NCBI RefSeq assembly: GCF_006210265.1
Contig: NZ_VCNC01000002.1
Location: 124,001-188,000 of the forward strand
Length of the DNA stretch: 64,000 bases
Origin: Desulfovibrio sp. UCD-KL4C
Lineage (GTDB): Bacteria; Desulfobacterota; Desulfovibrionia; Desulfovibrionales; Desulfovibrionaceae
Direction: 5' to 3'
Part shown: in pieces, positions 53,330-63,181 of the stretch
Numbering within the stretch: the stretch's first letter is position 1
Layout of the letters: each line of letters opens with the position of its first letter
Made by a program: the position numbers and the translations under genes
Notes under the pieces: generated by a model
What the model saw: the letters and a program-made list of their open reading frames with translations, nothing else
Databases searched by the model: none
What the model was told of the DNA's origin: nothing

Positions 53330-53713
53330 ATGGCATGTCGCATGAAAGATTTTAAAGGTAAAGAATATAGATGTTTTTTTGAACTTACTTTATTAGTTAT
53401 TGGTGGAAAATGGAAACCAATAATTTTAAACCACCTGTTCTTGGAAAAAACTTTACGCTTTGGAGAAATCAGAAAAAGAATACCAGATGTGACTGAACGA
53501 ATGCTTACAAAACAGCTAAGGGAATTAGAAGCTGATGGATTGATTCATCGTAAAGTGTACAAGGTTGTTCCTCCCAAAGTTGAATATACGTTGAACCATA
53601 TAGGAGCGCGCTTGGTTCCTGTATTAAAAAGTATGCGGGAATGGGGCGTAGAGTATGAAGAATTTCTAAATGATGGAGAAGTTCTAAAGGGCGAAGGATA
53701 TGAGAAAAAATAA
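53330..53713 (+). CDS. HxlR family transcriptional regulator
   Basis: A 127-residue winged-helix regulator. 'LLVIGGKWKPIILNHLF', 'LRFGEIRKRIPDVTERMLTKQLRELEADGLIHRK' (about 45-78) and 'PPKVEYTLN' are HxlR hallmarks. Cysteines at 3 and 15 near the N-terminus could sense oxidants or quinones, as Cys6 does in YodB. It probably controls the divergent flavoprotein gene and itself. Confidence 0.92.
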   Translation: MACRMKDFKGKEYRCFFELTLLVIGGKWKPIILNHLFLEKTLRFGEIRKRIPDVTERMLTKQLRELEADGLIHRKVYKVVPPKVEYTLNHIGARLVPVLKSMREWGVEYEEFLNDGEVLKGEGYEKK

Positions 53714-53793
53714 GCCATTATTTTACTTGTATACCATAAAAGTTTAATGATAATTTCGATTATATTAATTCTTAGAAGTAAAGTTGGTGCAAT

Positions 53794-54900
53794 ATGATTA
53801 GTAAAGATAGAGTTCTAAATTTATTTATGGATTTAGTTAAAATTGATAGTCCTTCTTTAAAAGAAAAAAATGTTGCAGATTACCTTTTCTCCTTAATGGA
53901 AGAAAAAGGTTATAATGTAACAAATGATTGCGCTGGTGATGCTTGCGGCGGAAATACCGGTAATATCTTTGTTCGAATTCCTGCAACAGGAGAGGGAGAG
54001 CCCATTGCTTTTTCAGCCCATATGGATTGTGTTTCTCCATGTTGTGGTGTTGTGCCAGTCGTTAAAGATGACATTGTGTATAGTTCTGGAGATACAGTTT
54101 TAGGAGGCGATGATAAGTCTGGACTTGCTATAATGATTGAAGCTGTAAATCATCTTGAAGAAGAGTCTATTCTTCATCCTGAAATTTACTTCATGTTTTC
54201 TATTTGTGAAGAATCAGGAATGCATGGAGCTATAAATATGGATAGAAGCTTATTACCTGTAAAGAATATTCTTGTACTTGACTCAAGTGGTGATGTCGGC
54301 AGAATTATTACCGAATCTCCTGCACAAGCAAGTATCAATATTACTTTTAAAGGTAAGTCAGCTCATGCAGGAATTTCTCCTGAATCAGGAATAAGTGCTA
54401 TACAAATCGCTGCTGAAGCTATTTACAATATGAATTTACTACGTATTGATAAAGAAACGACTGCAAACCTTGGAAGAATTGAAGGTGGTGGGGCGACTAA
54501 TATTGTAACTGATAAAGTTACACTAACAGCAGAAGCTCGTTCTACAAAAGATGAATCATTACAGTGTCAGCTTGATCATATGAAAAAATGTTGTACAGAT
54601 GCTGCCGCCAAATTAGGCGGAATGTGTAAGTTCGGTTACGAAATTTCATATCCTGCTCTGCATATAGACGAAAAAAGCAAACTTTTGGCTAAAGTTGAGC
54701 AAAGTTGCAGAAACATCGGCATCAATCCTAAACTGGATTCAACTGGAGGTGGAAGTGACGCAAATATTCTTTATGGTAAAGGGTATACAGCTTTAACTCT
54801 GGGGGTCGGCATGAGTAAGGTTCATACTGTAGATGAATTCATTGCAGTTAAATCATTGACGGATTGTGCTGAATTAGTTGCTGATATTATGAAATGTTAA
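53794..54900 (+). CDS. M20 family peptidase (PepT-like)
   Basis: A 368-residue zinc peptidase related to tripeptidase T. Ligands lie in 'SAHMDCVSP' (His, Asp), 'LGGDDKSG' (Asp), 'CEESGMHG' (Glu pair) and a C-terminal 'KVHTVDEF' His. A lid domain (about 180-290) has 'GKSAHAGISPESG'. It is monocistronic with a terminator. The substrate is probably a small peptide. Confidence 0.9.
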   Translation: MISKDRVLNLFMDLVKIDSPSLKEKNVADYLFSLMEEKGYNVTNDCAGDACGGNTGNIFVRIPATGEGEPIAFSAHMDCVSPCCGVVPVVKDDIVYSSGDTVLGGDDKSGLAIMIEAVNHLEEESILHPEIYFMFSICEESGMHGAINMDRSLLPVKNILVLDSSGDVGRIITESPAQASINITFKGKSAHAGISPESGISAIQIAAEAIYNMNLLRIDKETTANLGRIEGGGATNIVTDKVTLTAEARSTKDESLQCQLDHMKKCCTDAAAKLGGMCKFGYEISYPALHIDEKSKLLAKVEQSCRNIGINPKLDSTGGGSDANILYGKGYTALTLGVGMSKVHTVDEFIAVKSLTDCAELVADIMKC

Positions 54901-54918
54901 ATTATTTTTAGCGATGAT

Positions 54919-54959
54919 AAAAGAAAATCCCTTAATTTAACACTAAGGGATTTTCTTTT
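54919..54959. terminator. Bidirectional terminator peptidase / cheZ
   Basis: Arms AAAAGAAAATCCCTTA and TAAGGGATTTTCTTTT surround a 9-base loop between convergent genes. Confidence 0.88.
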
Positions 54960-54979
54960 AAGCGAAGAATAAAAATATT

Positions 54980-55714
54980 TTAAAGTCCTAAAGAGGCAAG
55001 CAAATCGTCAACTTCACCTTGATCGCTTCCTTCTGTAGGGCCTTGCAATTCGCTCATTTGTGTTTCAGCGACCTGATCTAATTCTTCCAATGTTTTTTCA
55101 GGTGCCTTTTCACGGGCTTTAATTTTTAACCCTGTAGACATATATAGACCCAGAACAATTTTTTCGACACTTTTAATAGTCTCGACAATAATTTTGATCC
55201 TCTGCCCTGTGAGATCTTGAAAGCTTAGAGTTGTCATGATGTTCATGAGATCTTCACCTAGAGTACTATTTATTTGCCCCAGTTCCTCACGTTGCTCCTT
55301 TTTTACCCCGCCAGATTCAAATCCTTTTATGATAGCCGAAAGAGCAAACTGCATTTCCTGAAGTTTCTCAACAATATCCATAATATCTTGAGTCGCTTTT
55401 TCAGTTGTGCGCATAATAGCATCCAGCTGATCAGAAGCTTCGTTAAATAAGTCATCAGGATTTTCATCTACAGCGACAGCAACAGTTGAGGTTGGACCTT
55501 TTTTTGCTTTTGCAACTTCTTGATATATGTCTTTCAAGCCACTTTGAAGATCTTCATTAATTCTGCGATAAAATTCTCCCTCGAGAAGTGTCTTAGACAT
55601 GCTTTTAGAAATTTCTTTCTGAATAGCTAAGGTTATACTTTCCTTTAAGCTTTCTGTCAGATCTGTAGAAATTTTTTCCATCATGCTTTGAACGATTATA
55701 TCATCGTTAACCAC
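54980..55714 (-). CDS. cheZ: CheZ-like chemotaxis protein phosphatase
   Basis: A 244-residue helical protein. 'TLSFQDLTGQRIKIIVETIK' (about 165-185) is the CheZ catalytic helix with the essential Asp and Gln, and the C-terminal 'GEVDDLLASLGL' is the CheY-binding tail. A low-homology helix hairpin with 'LDAIMRTTEKATQDIM' precedes it. It would dephosphorylate CheY-P. It is the last gene of a minus-strand run beginning with NIL-ferredoxin or further upstream. Confidence 0.88.
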   Translation of the reverse strand: MVNDDIIVQSMMEKISTDLTESLKESITLAIQKEISKSMSKTLLEGEFYRRINEDLQSGLKDIYQEVAKAKKGPTSTVAVAVDENPDDLFNEASDQLDAIMRTTEKATQDIMDIVEKLQEMQFALSAIIKGFESGGVKKEQREELGQINSTLGEDLMNIMTTLSFQDLTGQRIKIIVETIKSVEKIVLGLYMSTGLKIKAREKAPEKTLEELDQVAETQMSELQGPTEGSDQGEVDDLLASLGL

Positions 55715-55740
55715 AATGCACTCCTTAGTGATTTATATTT

Positions 55741-56253
55741 TTAGGAAATTTTATCAGTACGTATGCGTTCGCGTTGTTCGCTGAATACAAATTGAATTAT
55801 AGCCTCAAGGTCGTGTTCTTTAATGTTTATAAATTCCATAACCCAAGTGTTGGACATTTTACCAGTATTAATAGTACCTTTTGTACTGGCCATACGCAAT
55901 GGAACTTGGCCCAGAACAAGAACAACTTCCATAATAACTTCAGACCTTAGCGAAGTTTCAGTTCTAAACACTATTCCATTGCCGGATATTTCAAGAACTT
56001 CAATATCAACTGGAAAATCTTGAGAAAGGTCTTTTATACTCTGAATACCAAGAAGTTGATCAAGTTTACGATCAATTTCAATGAGATATACTTTTAACCA
56101 CTCTGGAACCTTAGAATCATCAAGATTTTCAGCGGGATGCTTTTGCCCACTCCCTATACCTCGAAAAAGAGGTGGATTGCTAAATGAATTGGCAATCCTT
56201 CCATATCCCTTGATCCTTGTTTTTACACTTGAATAATGAGTGGTATGGTCCAT
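55741..56253 (-). CDS. PilZ domain protein
   Basis: A 170-residue protein with a PilZ-like beta-barrel (about 85-165). 'VDIEVLEISGNGIVFRTE' corresponds to the D/NxSxxG region, and an Arg-rich N-terminal part ('KTRIKGYGRI') could provide the other cyclic-di-GMP contacts. It overlaps the upstream NIL-ferredoxin gene by one base and precedes cheZ by 26 bp, so cyclic-di-GMP and chemotaxis output may be linked. Binding is inferred. Confidence 0.75.
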   Translation of the reverse strand: MDHTTHYSSVKTRIKGYGRIANSFSNPPLFRGIGSGQKHPAENLDDSKVPEWLKVYLIEIDRKLDQLLGIQSIKDLSQDFPVDIEVLEISGNGIVFRTETSLRSEVIMEVVLVLGQVPLRMASTKGTINTGKMSNTWVMEFINIKEHDLEAIIQFVFSEQRERIRTDKIS

Positions 56254-56699
56254 TATGTAGTCCTGTTTTCTTTCTCCTGAGGATCAATTTCCATCGCTCT
56301 AACAGGACATATCTTGGTACAGATTCCGCACGCAGTACACTTTTCAAGTTCGAACAGTACTAAGCGTGACTCCATATCTAGAGAAAGAGCTCCAGTTGGA
56401 CACATCGTAAGACACATTCCGCAATGCATGCATGATTCTTCATCCCTAGATATTTTTTGGGCAACCGGAATTATTTTAATTCCGTTTTCTTTCAGGTAGT
56501 TTAACCCCTTATGGAATTCTTCTTCTGGTCCAGTTACTTCAAGAGTCAGGCTCCCTTCATGGCGAGGATTTATGTCTGCTTTTAAAATGTTAAAACTTAA
56601 ATCATATAATTTTCCAAGATTACAGATTACAGGACGGCCTGAAACAGATGGAGGGAATGATAAGTGTACTATTTTATTAAAATTTTTATTTTCAGTCAT
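56253..56699 (-). CDS. NIL domain / 4Fe-4S ferredoxin protein
   Basis: A 148-residue protein. The N-terminal NIL domain (about 1-75), known from methionine ABC transporter ATPases, is followed by a two-cluster ferredoxin (about 83-145) with 'CMHCGMCLTMCPTGA' and 'CTACGICTKICPVRAM'. Such fusions are common in sulfate reducers and methanogens and some bind small metabolites or act in sulfur metabolism. The role here is unknown. It heads a tight trio with PilZ and cheZ. Confidence 0.9.
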   Translation of the reverse strand: MTENKNFNKIVHLSFPPSVSGRPVICNLGKLYDLSFNILKADINPRHEGSLTLEVTGPEEEFHKGLNYLKENGIKIIPVAQKISRDEESCMHCGMCLTMCPTGALSLDMESRLVLFELEKCTACGICTKICPVRAMEIDPQEKENRTT

Positions 56700-56734
56700 T
56701 TAAGTTATTCCAATTAAAGGTTTGTAAAGTTATA

Positions 56735-57655
56735 TTATTTAATTGAACTAATCACTTCTTTAGCTCTCTTAGCTTCAGCTGAAGAAGGAGCTTTTTTGAT
56801 TAAGTCTTCCAAAATATATTTACCAGATTTAGTCTTTCCTAATTTTATAAGGCAAATTCCTTGTTTGAGCATTGCTGGTTTATATTTGTTGTTTTTGGGA
56901 TATTTGGCAATAACTACTTGATATTTTAGCGCGGCGTTAGGGTAGTCGTGCAGTTGGTAGTAACATTCTCCTTCCCAGAATAACGAATTAGGAACGAGTT
57001 CATGGTTCGGAAAAGTTTTAGTGAACTCTACCCAATCAGCTATAGCTTTCTTATACTCTCTAGTTTTAAAGGATTCAAGAGCCTTATTGTATAGAGCTTG
57101 AGCCGGATCAATAGCTATTTCTTTTTTAGCTGGAGTATCTAGAACAGCGGCAATACCAGTTGCCTGACTTACGGTCGCTGAAACAGCTGCAGGGTGTTTC
57201 TGTTCAGCTTGCGGTTTAATTAAATCAAGATCTAAATCAAGTTGGCTTTCAAGAGCCATGCGCATAAGATTAACCTGCTGAGAAAGTTCGCGAAGTGAAA
57301 TAGTGCTGTTGGAATCCCCCCCGTTCATCTCATTAATTCTAAGAGTGAGAGAGTCTAATGATCCCTGCATTTTACTCATATCAATCTTTAAAGAGTTTAC
57401 TTCTGCCCAAAGATTTGCCTGACGTGTTTGAACTGGAGTATTTGATTTTTTTATTTCGCTGCTGATCGAACTTTGTGTCTGATTAATTTGTTGGTCAAGA
57501 GTATCCATTTTTTTAGTAAGTTGACTTTTATTTTGTCTCACTTCCATTCTGAGATTATTCATATCAGTAACCGTGACACAACCACTTAGTCCTGTAATTA
57601 CGGAAAGAACCAAAACTGAAATAACTAGACTATATTTGTAATTATTTTTCTTCAT
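56735..57655 (-). CDS. ybgF: YbgF/CpoB-like TPR lipoprotein
   Basis: A 306-residue exported protein with a lipobox 'LSGC' (about residue 26). A coiled coil (about 35-145) leads to TPR repeats (about 185-300, 'ALYNKALESFKTREYKKAIADW', 'ECYYQLHDYPNAALKYQVVI'). This is the Tol-Pal YbgF/CpoB layout, which coordinates outer-membrane constriction and peptidoglycan synthesis. No tol genes are adjacent. It overlaps the PLDc_N gene by 14 bp. Confidence 0.85.
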   Translation of the reverse strand: MKKNNYKYSLVISVLVLSVITGLSGCVTVTDMNNLRMEVRQNKSQLTKKMDTLDQQINQTQSSISSEIKKSNTPVQTRQANLWAEVNSLKIDMSKMQGSLDSLTLRINEMNGGDSNSTISLRELSQQVNLMRMALESQLDLDLDLIKPQAEQKHPAAVSATVSQATGIAAVLDTPAKKEIAIDPAQALYNKALESFKTREYKKAIADWVEFTKTFPNHELVPNSLFWEGECYYQLHDYPNAALKYQVVIAKYPKNNKYKPAMLKQGICLIKLGKTKSGKYILEDLIKKAPSSAEAKRAKEVISSIK

Positions 57656-57878
57656 ACTTTTTACCTCTGTTTCTTCCTAATATAAAATATGCCAGACAAC
57701 CTAGAAAAGGAATAAAAATAGTAAGTTGAATCCAGCCGACCTTTTCCATATTTGAAGGGAATTCTCGTTTAAAAGCATCCCATATCGCCAAAAGAGTGAG
57801 TAGGGCAAAAAATCCAACACTACCAAGGATTATTATCCAGGTTTCAGTTGGCAAAGTTGGTGTATTCCCAAAAAACAT
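57642..57878 (-). CDS. PLDc_N domain membrane protein
   Basis: A 78-residue protein with two membrane helices (about 12-32 and 45-65) around 'IWDAFKREFPSNMEKVGWIQL' and 'FLGCLAYFILGR'. This is the PLDc_N family, found alone or at the N-terminus of cardiolipin synthases. Its role is unknown. The start codon overlaps the lgt stop, and the end overlaps ybgF, so it is translationally coupled to both. Confidence 0.85.
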   Translation of the reverse strand: MFFGNTPTLPTETWIIILGSVGFFALLTLLAIWDAFKREFPSNMEKVGWIQLTIFIPFLGCLAYFILGRNRGKKYEEK

Positions 57879-58633
57879 TATATTCTCCTGTGCTTATGTA
57901 CAAATAACAAATAAAATCCAACTGAGAGAACTATCAAAGTTAAGAATTGAGTCAAACTGACAGGGCCTAATTTACCTCGATAATCAGCTCTGAAAAATTC
58001 AATAATAAATCTGCACACTGAAAACAATATTAGAAATAAACCTGTTAACTTTCCTTCTTTTTTAATAAATTTCTTCGCCACCATTAAAATGATGAATATC
58101 AATAATCCGCTCAAACTATGGTATAATTGAGTAGGATGCAATGAATGTCCTAGCGGAGCAAGTGATTCCGGATCAGAAAAAGTTACTCCCCATGGAAGTG
58201 ATGTTGTCTTTCCATAACAACATCCGGCAAAAAAACAACCTAATCGTCCTACGGCTTGCCCCAAAGCAATTCCCGGAACTATGCAGTCCACCCATTGCAA
58301 CAAAGGCTGTGCCTGAGATTTTAGATACAGTAGTCCGCTGAGTGTCCCGAAGAAAAGTGCTCCTGAAAAAACGAGACCACCTTGCCATATATAAAAGACT
58401 TCAACAGGATTACGAATAAACTCCTGTGAGTATAAAGCTACATAAAGAGCTCGAGCTCCGATAAGTCCGCAAACTATTGCAATTATTCCGGTAATCGGAG
58501 CAAGAGTGTATGGCATGTCCTTAAGGCGAGCTTCGCGCATCGTCCACGCCATTGCTAGTAAACAACCTGCTGTAAGGTATACGCTATAGCTATAGATAGG
58601 CATGGGGCCTATGTTAAATAATATTGGATGCAT
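57878..58633 (-). CDS. lgt: Prolipoprotein diacylglyceryl transferase
   Basis: A 251-residue inner-membrane enzyme that attaches diacylglycerol to lipobox cysteines. 'GQAVGRLGCFFAGCCYGKT' (about 126-144) is the Lgt signature with the essential Arg, and 'LHPTQLYHSL' follows. Seven membrane segments fit. Its start lies within the end of lspA, so two successive lipoprotein-processing steps are encoded together. Confidence 0.95.
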   Translation of the reverse strand: MHPILFNIGPMPIYSYSVYLTAGCLLAMAWTMREARLKDMPYTLAPITGIIAIVCGLIGARALYVALYSQEFIRNPVEVFYIWQGGLVFSGALFFGTLSGLLYLKSQAQPLLQWVDCIVPGIALGQAVGRLGCFFAGCCYGKTTSLPWGVTFSDPESLAPLGHSLHPTQLYHSLSGLLIFIILMVAKKFIKKEGKLTGLFLILFSVCRFIIEFFRADYRGKLGPVSLTQFLTLIVLSVGFYLLFVHKHRRI

Positions 58634-59105
58634 TGGATTTGTTCCTGTAAACAGAAATAATCATGGCGACAGCTCCAATACAGATGGCAATGTCCGCAAC
58701 ATTGAATGCCGGCCAGTGATGTGTCCCCATATAAATATCAAGAAAGTCTGTTACTTCTCCGTATATAATCCTGTCAATTAAGTTGCCTACAGCCCCGCCA
58801 AGGATAAATCCCAGTCCTGCTATTTGAAAAAGATCTTTGTCTTTGGTTGATTTGAGCAACATAGTGATTGCCGCTAAAGAAATGACAGTAACAACGATAA
58901 AAAAAGTTCTTTGCCAGTTGATATCACTACGATTTAGAAAACCGAAAGCTGCTCCCTTATTTATCACGTATACTAGGTTAAAATAGTCTGTAATGATTGT
59001 TTTGGACGACCACAGCTCTAAATTATTTCGGATAGCTACCTTGGTAATTTGATCAAGGATAATTATCACTGTAGCAATAAGCCCAGCGAGTGAGTATTTT
59101 TTCAT
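58614..59105 (-). CDS. lspA: Lipoprotein signal peptidase
   Basis: A 163-residue aspartic protease that cleaves diacylated prolipoproteins. The start at 59105 has AGGAT upstream and begins the first membrane helix; the ATG at 59141 is in the ileS-lspA hairpin region. Catalytic Asp residues lie in 'VGNLIDRI' and 'FNVADIAI'. It overlaps lgt by 20 bp. Confidence 0.94.
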   Translation of the reverse strand: MKKYSLAGLIATVIIILDQITKVAIRNNLELWSSKTIITDYFNLVYVINKGAAFGFLNRSDINWQRTFFIVVTVISLAAITMLLKSTKDKDLFQIAGLGFILGGAVGNLIDRIIYGEVTDFLDIYMGTHHWPAFNVADIAICIGAVAMIISVYRNKSNASNII

Positions 59106-59124
59106 AGCAGATCCTTTTTGCAAA

Positions 59125-59164
59125 CATACCCCCGTCCCCATCGTATAATGAGGGCGGGGGTATG
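59125..59164 (-). terminator. Hairpin between ileS and lspA
   Basis: CATACCCCCG(T)CCC pairs with GGG(C)GGGGGTATG. On the minus strand it is followed by TTTGC, a weak T-run, so it may terminate part of ileS transcription or stabilise the transcript end. Confidence 0.65.
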
Positions 59165-59194
59165 TAATTTTTAAGTATGAATAAGTTTTGAAAC

Positions 59195-62011
59195 TTATTC
59201 GCCCGCTAGTACTTCAGTACAACGAGGGCAAAGTTCAGGATGCTCTGCATTAGATCCGAGGGTGTCATAACGCCAGCAACGGCTGCATTTTTCACCCTCA
59301 GCTTTAACAACTGTTATAGCAAGACCTTCAAGCTCTTCAGGTTTAACTGCTTCACTATCAGCTTTGGCTAAAGGTTTAACTTCTGCTCCGGAAACAATAA
59401 AGAATTCTCTCATTTCAAGATTTTCAAGAGCTTTTGTGATTGTTTCATCGGCAAAAAGAGTAATTTCAGTATCAAGAGAATGGCCTATTACTCTGTCTCT
59501 ACGTAGCGGTTCAATAGCCTTAGTAACTTCTCTTCGAACATCCATCAAAAGTTCCCACTTAGTCCTTTCATCTGGATCGATAGCAGGGACAAGAAGATTA
59601 GGACGAACAGCAAAAACAGTATTTACGCCGCATTTCATTTCTTCAGGAAGATGATCGAAAACTTCTTCAGAAGTAAAAGAAAGGACTGGAGCCATATCTA
59701 CAAGCAACATCATCATTACCTGCCAAAGAACAGTCTGTGCTGAGCGGCGTTCAAGACTTTTTTCTCCCGACACATAGAGTCTATCTTTAATGATATCAAG
59801 ATAGAAAGCAGAAAGATCTGTTACACAGAGATTATGCAGGGTATGGTAAACTTTGTGGAATTCAAAGTTTTTGTAAGCATCTTGAATACTTTCATGCTGT
59901 CTGTTGACCAGATCAAGTGCAAAATGGTCTATAGGTAGAAGATCTGAAACAGGCACTGCATCAGTTTCAGGATTAAACCCATTAAGGTTACCAAGCAGGT
60001 AACGACAAGTATTTCTAATTCTGCGATAAGCATCAACCAAACGACTTAATATTTCATCAGAAATTTTTACATCTTCCTGATAGTTTACTGCAGAAACCCA
60101 CATGCGTAAAATTTCAGCACCGTGCTGATCTATAATTTCCTGTGGAGCAATTACGTTACCGATTGATTTAGACATTTTTTTGCCATGCTTATCAACAACA
60201 TAGCCATGAGTCAGCACGTTACGGTAAGGAGGGGTTTTTCGAGTTGCCATAGAAGCAAGCAGGGAACTATGGAACCATCCTCTGTGCTGATCTGACCCTT
60301 CAAGGTACAAATCTGCAGGGAATTTAAGTTCAGGCCTTTTTTCTACAACTGCGGCAAAACTAGTGCCGGAATCGAACCATACATCAAGGATATCTGTTTC
60401 TTTATCCCAATGCGTTCCACCGCATTTAGGACATTTGAGACCTGTGGGAGCAAGTTCTTCAACTGATTTTTCAAACCAGTAATCGCAACCTGTTTCGTGT
60501 TTTTCAAATTCGTCTACTACTGAGAAAACCCATTTAGGATCATTATACACTTCGTCGCAATCCTGACAAATTAAAGCGATGATCGGTACACCCCAATTAC
60601 GCTGACGCGAAATACACCAGTCAGGTCTATTTTCGATCATTTTGTAAATACGGTTTTCTCCCCAGGATGGAATCCAGTTAACATCATCCTGAATAGCTTT
60701 AAGCGTATTTTTGCGCAGGTCATTTTTTTCCATAGAAATGAACCACTGTGTAGTTGCGCGGAATATGACAGGCTCTTTACAACGCCAGCAATGAGGATAG
60801 GAGTGAGTGATATCTTCCTTGGCAAGTAAGTTTCCAACTTCTTCAAGTTTTTCAATTACTTTAGGGTTCGCTTCAAAAGCATTTAGACCAGCGAAAAATT
60901 CAACTTCTTTGAGGAAAACACCGTCATTATTCATTGGAGAATAAACTTCTAGTCCGTAGCGATTTCCTGTTTCAAAGTCTTCACGACCATGACCTGGAGC
61001 AGTGTGAACACAACCTGTACCGCTATCTAAAGTTACATAGTCAGCTAAAACTATCGGAGATTCTCTGTCATAGAAAGGATGTTTTGCAATAGTTCCTTCA
61101 AGCTTAGCTCCTTCAAATGTTCCAAGCATATTCCACTTTTCCCATCCGAAAGATTCAGCACAAACAGGTAGAAGTCTTTCAGCCAGAATGTAGAAATCTC
61201 CATTTACTTCGGTGACGCAGTAATCAAATTCAGGATGCAAAGCCACTGCCATATTGTCAGGCATTGTCCACGGGGTAGTGGTCCAGATACAGACATATGT
61301 ACGCGACAAATCTATTTTAGATGAAATGTCTGAAGGAAGGACCTCTAAAACTTTCTTATCATTTAAAGGAAAGCGGACATAAATTGATGGAGAGGTGCTA
61401 TCTTCATGCTCAACTTCTGCTTCTGCCAGAGCAGTCTTACAGGAACAACACCAATGGATTGGTTTCTTTCCGCGAACAACAGATCCGTTTTCCATAAAAC
61501 GTCCGAGTTCACGAGCAGTTGCTGCTTCGTATTCAGGCTTCAAAGTCAGGTACGGGTTATCCCATACGCCCATTACTCCAAGACGTTTAAATTCTTTACG
61601 CTGAATGTCTACATACTTAAGTGCATATTCGCGGCAAAGTCTGCGGATGATAAGAGTTGGGAGATCTTTTTTCTTTTTCTTAAGATCTTGCTCGACTTTG
61701 TGTTCAATCGGCAGGCCGTGACAATCCCATCCGGGCACGTATTCTGCTTTTTGACCTTGCATATTACGTGATTTAATAATGATATCTTTAAGCACTTTGT
61801 TCATGGCGGTACCCATGTGAATGTGCCCATTCGCGTACGGAGGACCATCATGCAGAACATACTGCTCTGCATCCTTATTGGCTTCGACCATTTTATTATA
61901 AACCCCGGTCTCTTCCCAGCGTTTAAGCATTTCAGGCTCACGCTGTTTGAGGTTTGCCTTCATTGGAAATTTGGTATTTGGCAGACACAGGGTCTTTTTG
62001 TAATCGCTCAT
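59195..62011 (-). CDS. ileS: Isoleucyl-tRNA synthetase
   Basis: A 938-residue class I synthetase. The HIGH-type motif is '[11 protein letters not shown]' (about 57-67), the editing domain lies at about 200-420, and the 'KMSKS' loop is '[10 protein letters not shown]'. The C-terminal zinc finger has '[11 protein letters not shown]' and 'LCPRCTEVL'. Length is standard for bacterial IleS. It is followed by lspA and lgt, a common arrangement. Confidence 0.97.
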   Translation of the reverse strand: MSDYKKTLCLPNTKFPMKANLKQREPEMLKRWEETGVYNKMVEANKDAEQYVLHDGPPYANGHIHMGTAMNKVLKDIIIKSRNMQGQKAEYVPGWDCHGLPIEHKVEQDLKKKKKDLPTLIIRRLCREYALKYVDIQRKEFKRLGVMGVWDNPYLTLKPEYEAATARELGRFMENGSVVRGKKPIHWCCSCKTALAEAEVEHEDSTSPSIYVRFPLNDKKVLEVLPSDISSKIDLSRTYVCIWTTTPWTMPDNMAVALHPEFDYCVTEVNGDFYILAERLLPVCAESFGWEKWNMLGTFEGAKLEGTIAKHPFYDRESPIVLADYVTLDSGTGCVHTAPGHGREDFETGNRYGLEVYSPMNNDGVFLKEVEFFAGLNAFEANPKVIEKLEEVGNLLAKEDITHSYPHCWRCKEPVIFRATTQWFISMEKNDLRKNTLKAIQDDVNWIPSWGENRIYKMIENRPDWCISRQRNWGVPIIALICQDCDEVYNDPKWVFSVVDEFEKHETGCDYWFEKSVEELAPTGLKCPKCGGTHWDKETDILDVWFDSGTSFAAVVEKRPELKFPADLYLEGSDQHRGWFHSSLLASMATRKTPPYRNVLTHGYVVDKHGKKMSKSIGNVIAPQEIIDQHGAEILRMWVSAVNYQEDVKISDEILSRLVDAYRRIRNTCRYLLGNLNGFNPETDAVPVSDLLPIDHFALDLVNRQHESIQDAYKNFEFHKVYHTLHNLCVTDLSAFYLDIIKDRLYVSGEKSLERRSAQTVLWQVMMMLLVDMAPVLSFTSEEVFDHLPEEMKCGVNTVFAVRPNLLVPAIDPDERTKWELLMDVRREVTKAIEPLRRDRVIGHSLDTEITLFADETITKALENLEMREFFIVSGAEVKPLAKADSEAVKPEELEGLAITVVKAEGEKCSRCWRYDTLGSNAEHPELCPRCTEVLAGE

Positions 62012-62283
62012 CGCTTAGAACATCCTCCGAGAGTATTTTAAAATATTGGATAATTTATTTATTTGTTGAAAATATCAAAATAAAGAACACCCGCTGTCAT
62101 TAAAAAAAATGTCAGTTTAACATTTAATCATTAGATGAAGCAGGCAAAATTTAAAAATGGCTTAACAGTCAACGCTAAGGTAAACATTTATTACCTATAT
62201 TTATAATGAAACCGCGTCATTTTTAAACAAGGACTGAAGGAAGTCAACCTTCATTCTACATAATAAAATATTCGCGAAAAGAG

Positions 62284-62544
62284 TTATAAGGAAATAAGAC
62301 CTTCAATGGTTGCAGCTTTTTGATATAAATTAAGAACGAAGTCTGAACAGTCTGCGGTTACAGTTGCGGTTACACTGGTATATTTACCTGTTTTCGAGTC
62401 TTTTTCAGAATGAGCAATTCCTTCAAGAAGACTTTTAAGTTCGTCAAGTGATTTTGAAGGAACTATAAATTTAAAGGTATATTCACAAGGCCATTCGTGA
62501 TGTTCTTCAAGAACTCTTTTAAAATTTTTAATTGATTCTTCCAT
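62284..62544 (-). CDS. DUF493 (YbeD-like) protein
   Basis: An 86-residue soluble protein with an ACT-like ferredoxin fold. 'WPCEYTFKFIVPS' near the N-terminus and 'GKYTSVTATVTADCSDFVLNLYQKAATIEG' (about 52-80) are the family hallmarks. The start at 62544 has AGGAG; the ATG at 62562 overlaps that site. Its function is unknown; E. coli YbeD sits beside lipoate genes, which are absent here. Confidence 0.85.
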   Translation of the reverse strand: MEESIKNFKRVLEEHHEWPCEYTFKFIVPSKSLDELKSLLEGIAHSEKDSKTGKYTSVTATVTADCSDFVLNLYQKAATIEGLISL

Positions 62545-62755
62545 CTCTACTCCTGATCTCATTCTTATTTAATTGAAAGCAATATTTGTCAGTAAATCTA
62601 AATCTAATCATTGTAAAATCAATGCTGATATATGAACCATGCAACAGCCTGTCAATGGTAGCAAAAAAGATAGTTATAAGTCTAAAGCATATTTTAGTTT
62701 TACCGATATGATCTTTAAGTAGCTTCATATTTGTAAGCAAAAGAGGTCAAATATT

Positions 62756-63181
62756 ATGAAAAAAAAATCAATTCATGCCACCAATTTTAGAAAAGTTCTC
62801 GAACTCTTCCGAGATGACCGCAGTGAAGAAGCAATAAATCTTTTGAAAATTATTCAAGAAGATTATCTTGAATTATACAGCGAAAACAAAGATTTACGAT
62901 CTCAGATAAAGGAAGTTGCGAATATTCTTGATCTTGCGGAATGCATGGAATTTGATGGTCAAAAATATTGGATTAAAGAGGATTCTGATACAACAGGTCC
63001 ATATTGTCAGGTTTGTTATGATAAAGAAGGAATTTTAATCAGACTACAGGAAAGAGATAAACATTGGGAATGTTATTGCTGTAAAAATTTGTTCGCAAAA
63101 ATTCCAAAGGGAGTTACTGATGTTAAAGAAGCTCCTGCAACAAAACTTAAGCCTCCTTTAAAGTTATTCAGTTCGAAATAG
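62756..63181 (+). CDS. Coiled-coil/zinc-ribbon hypothetical protein
   Basis: A 141-residue protein of unknown function. A helical N-terminal part (about 10-60, acidic) precedes a zinc-ribbon-like region (about 75-112): 'GPYCQVCYDKEG' and 'WECYCCKNLF' supply two CxxC pairs. The C-terminal tail is Lys/Pro-rich. AGAGG precedes the ATG. Similar ribbons often belong to nucleic-acid-binding or phage-related proteins, but no function can be assigned. Confidence 0.7.
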   Translation: MKKKSIHATNFRKVLELFRDDRSEEAINLLKIIQEDYLELYSENKDLRSQIKEVANILDLAECMEFDGQKYWIKEDSDTTGPYCQVCYDKEGILIRLQERDKHWECYCCKNLFAKIPKGVTDVKEAPATKLKPPLKLFSSK

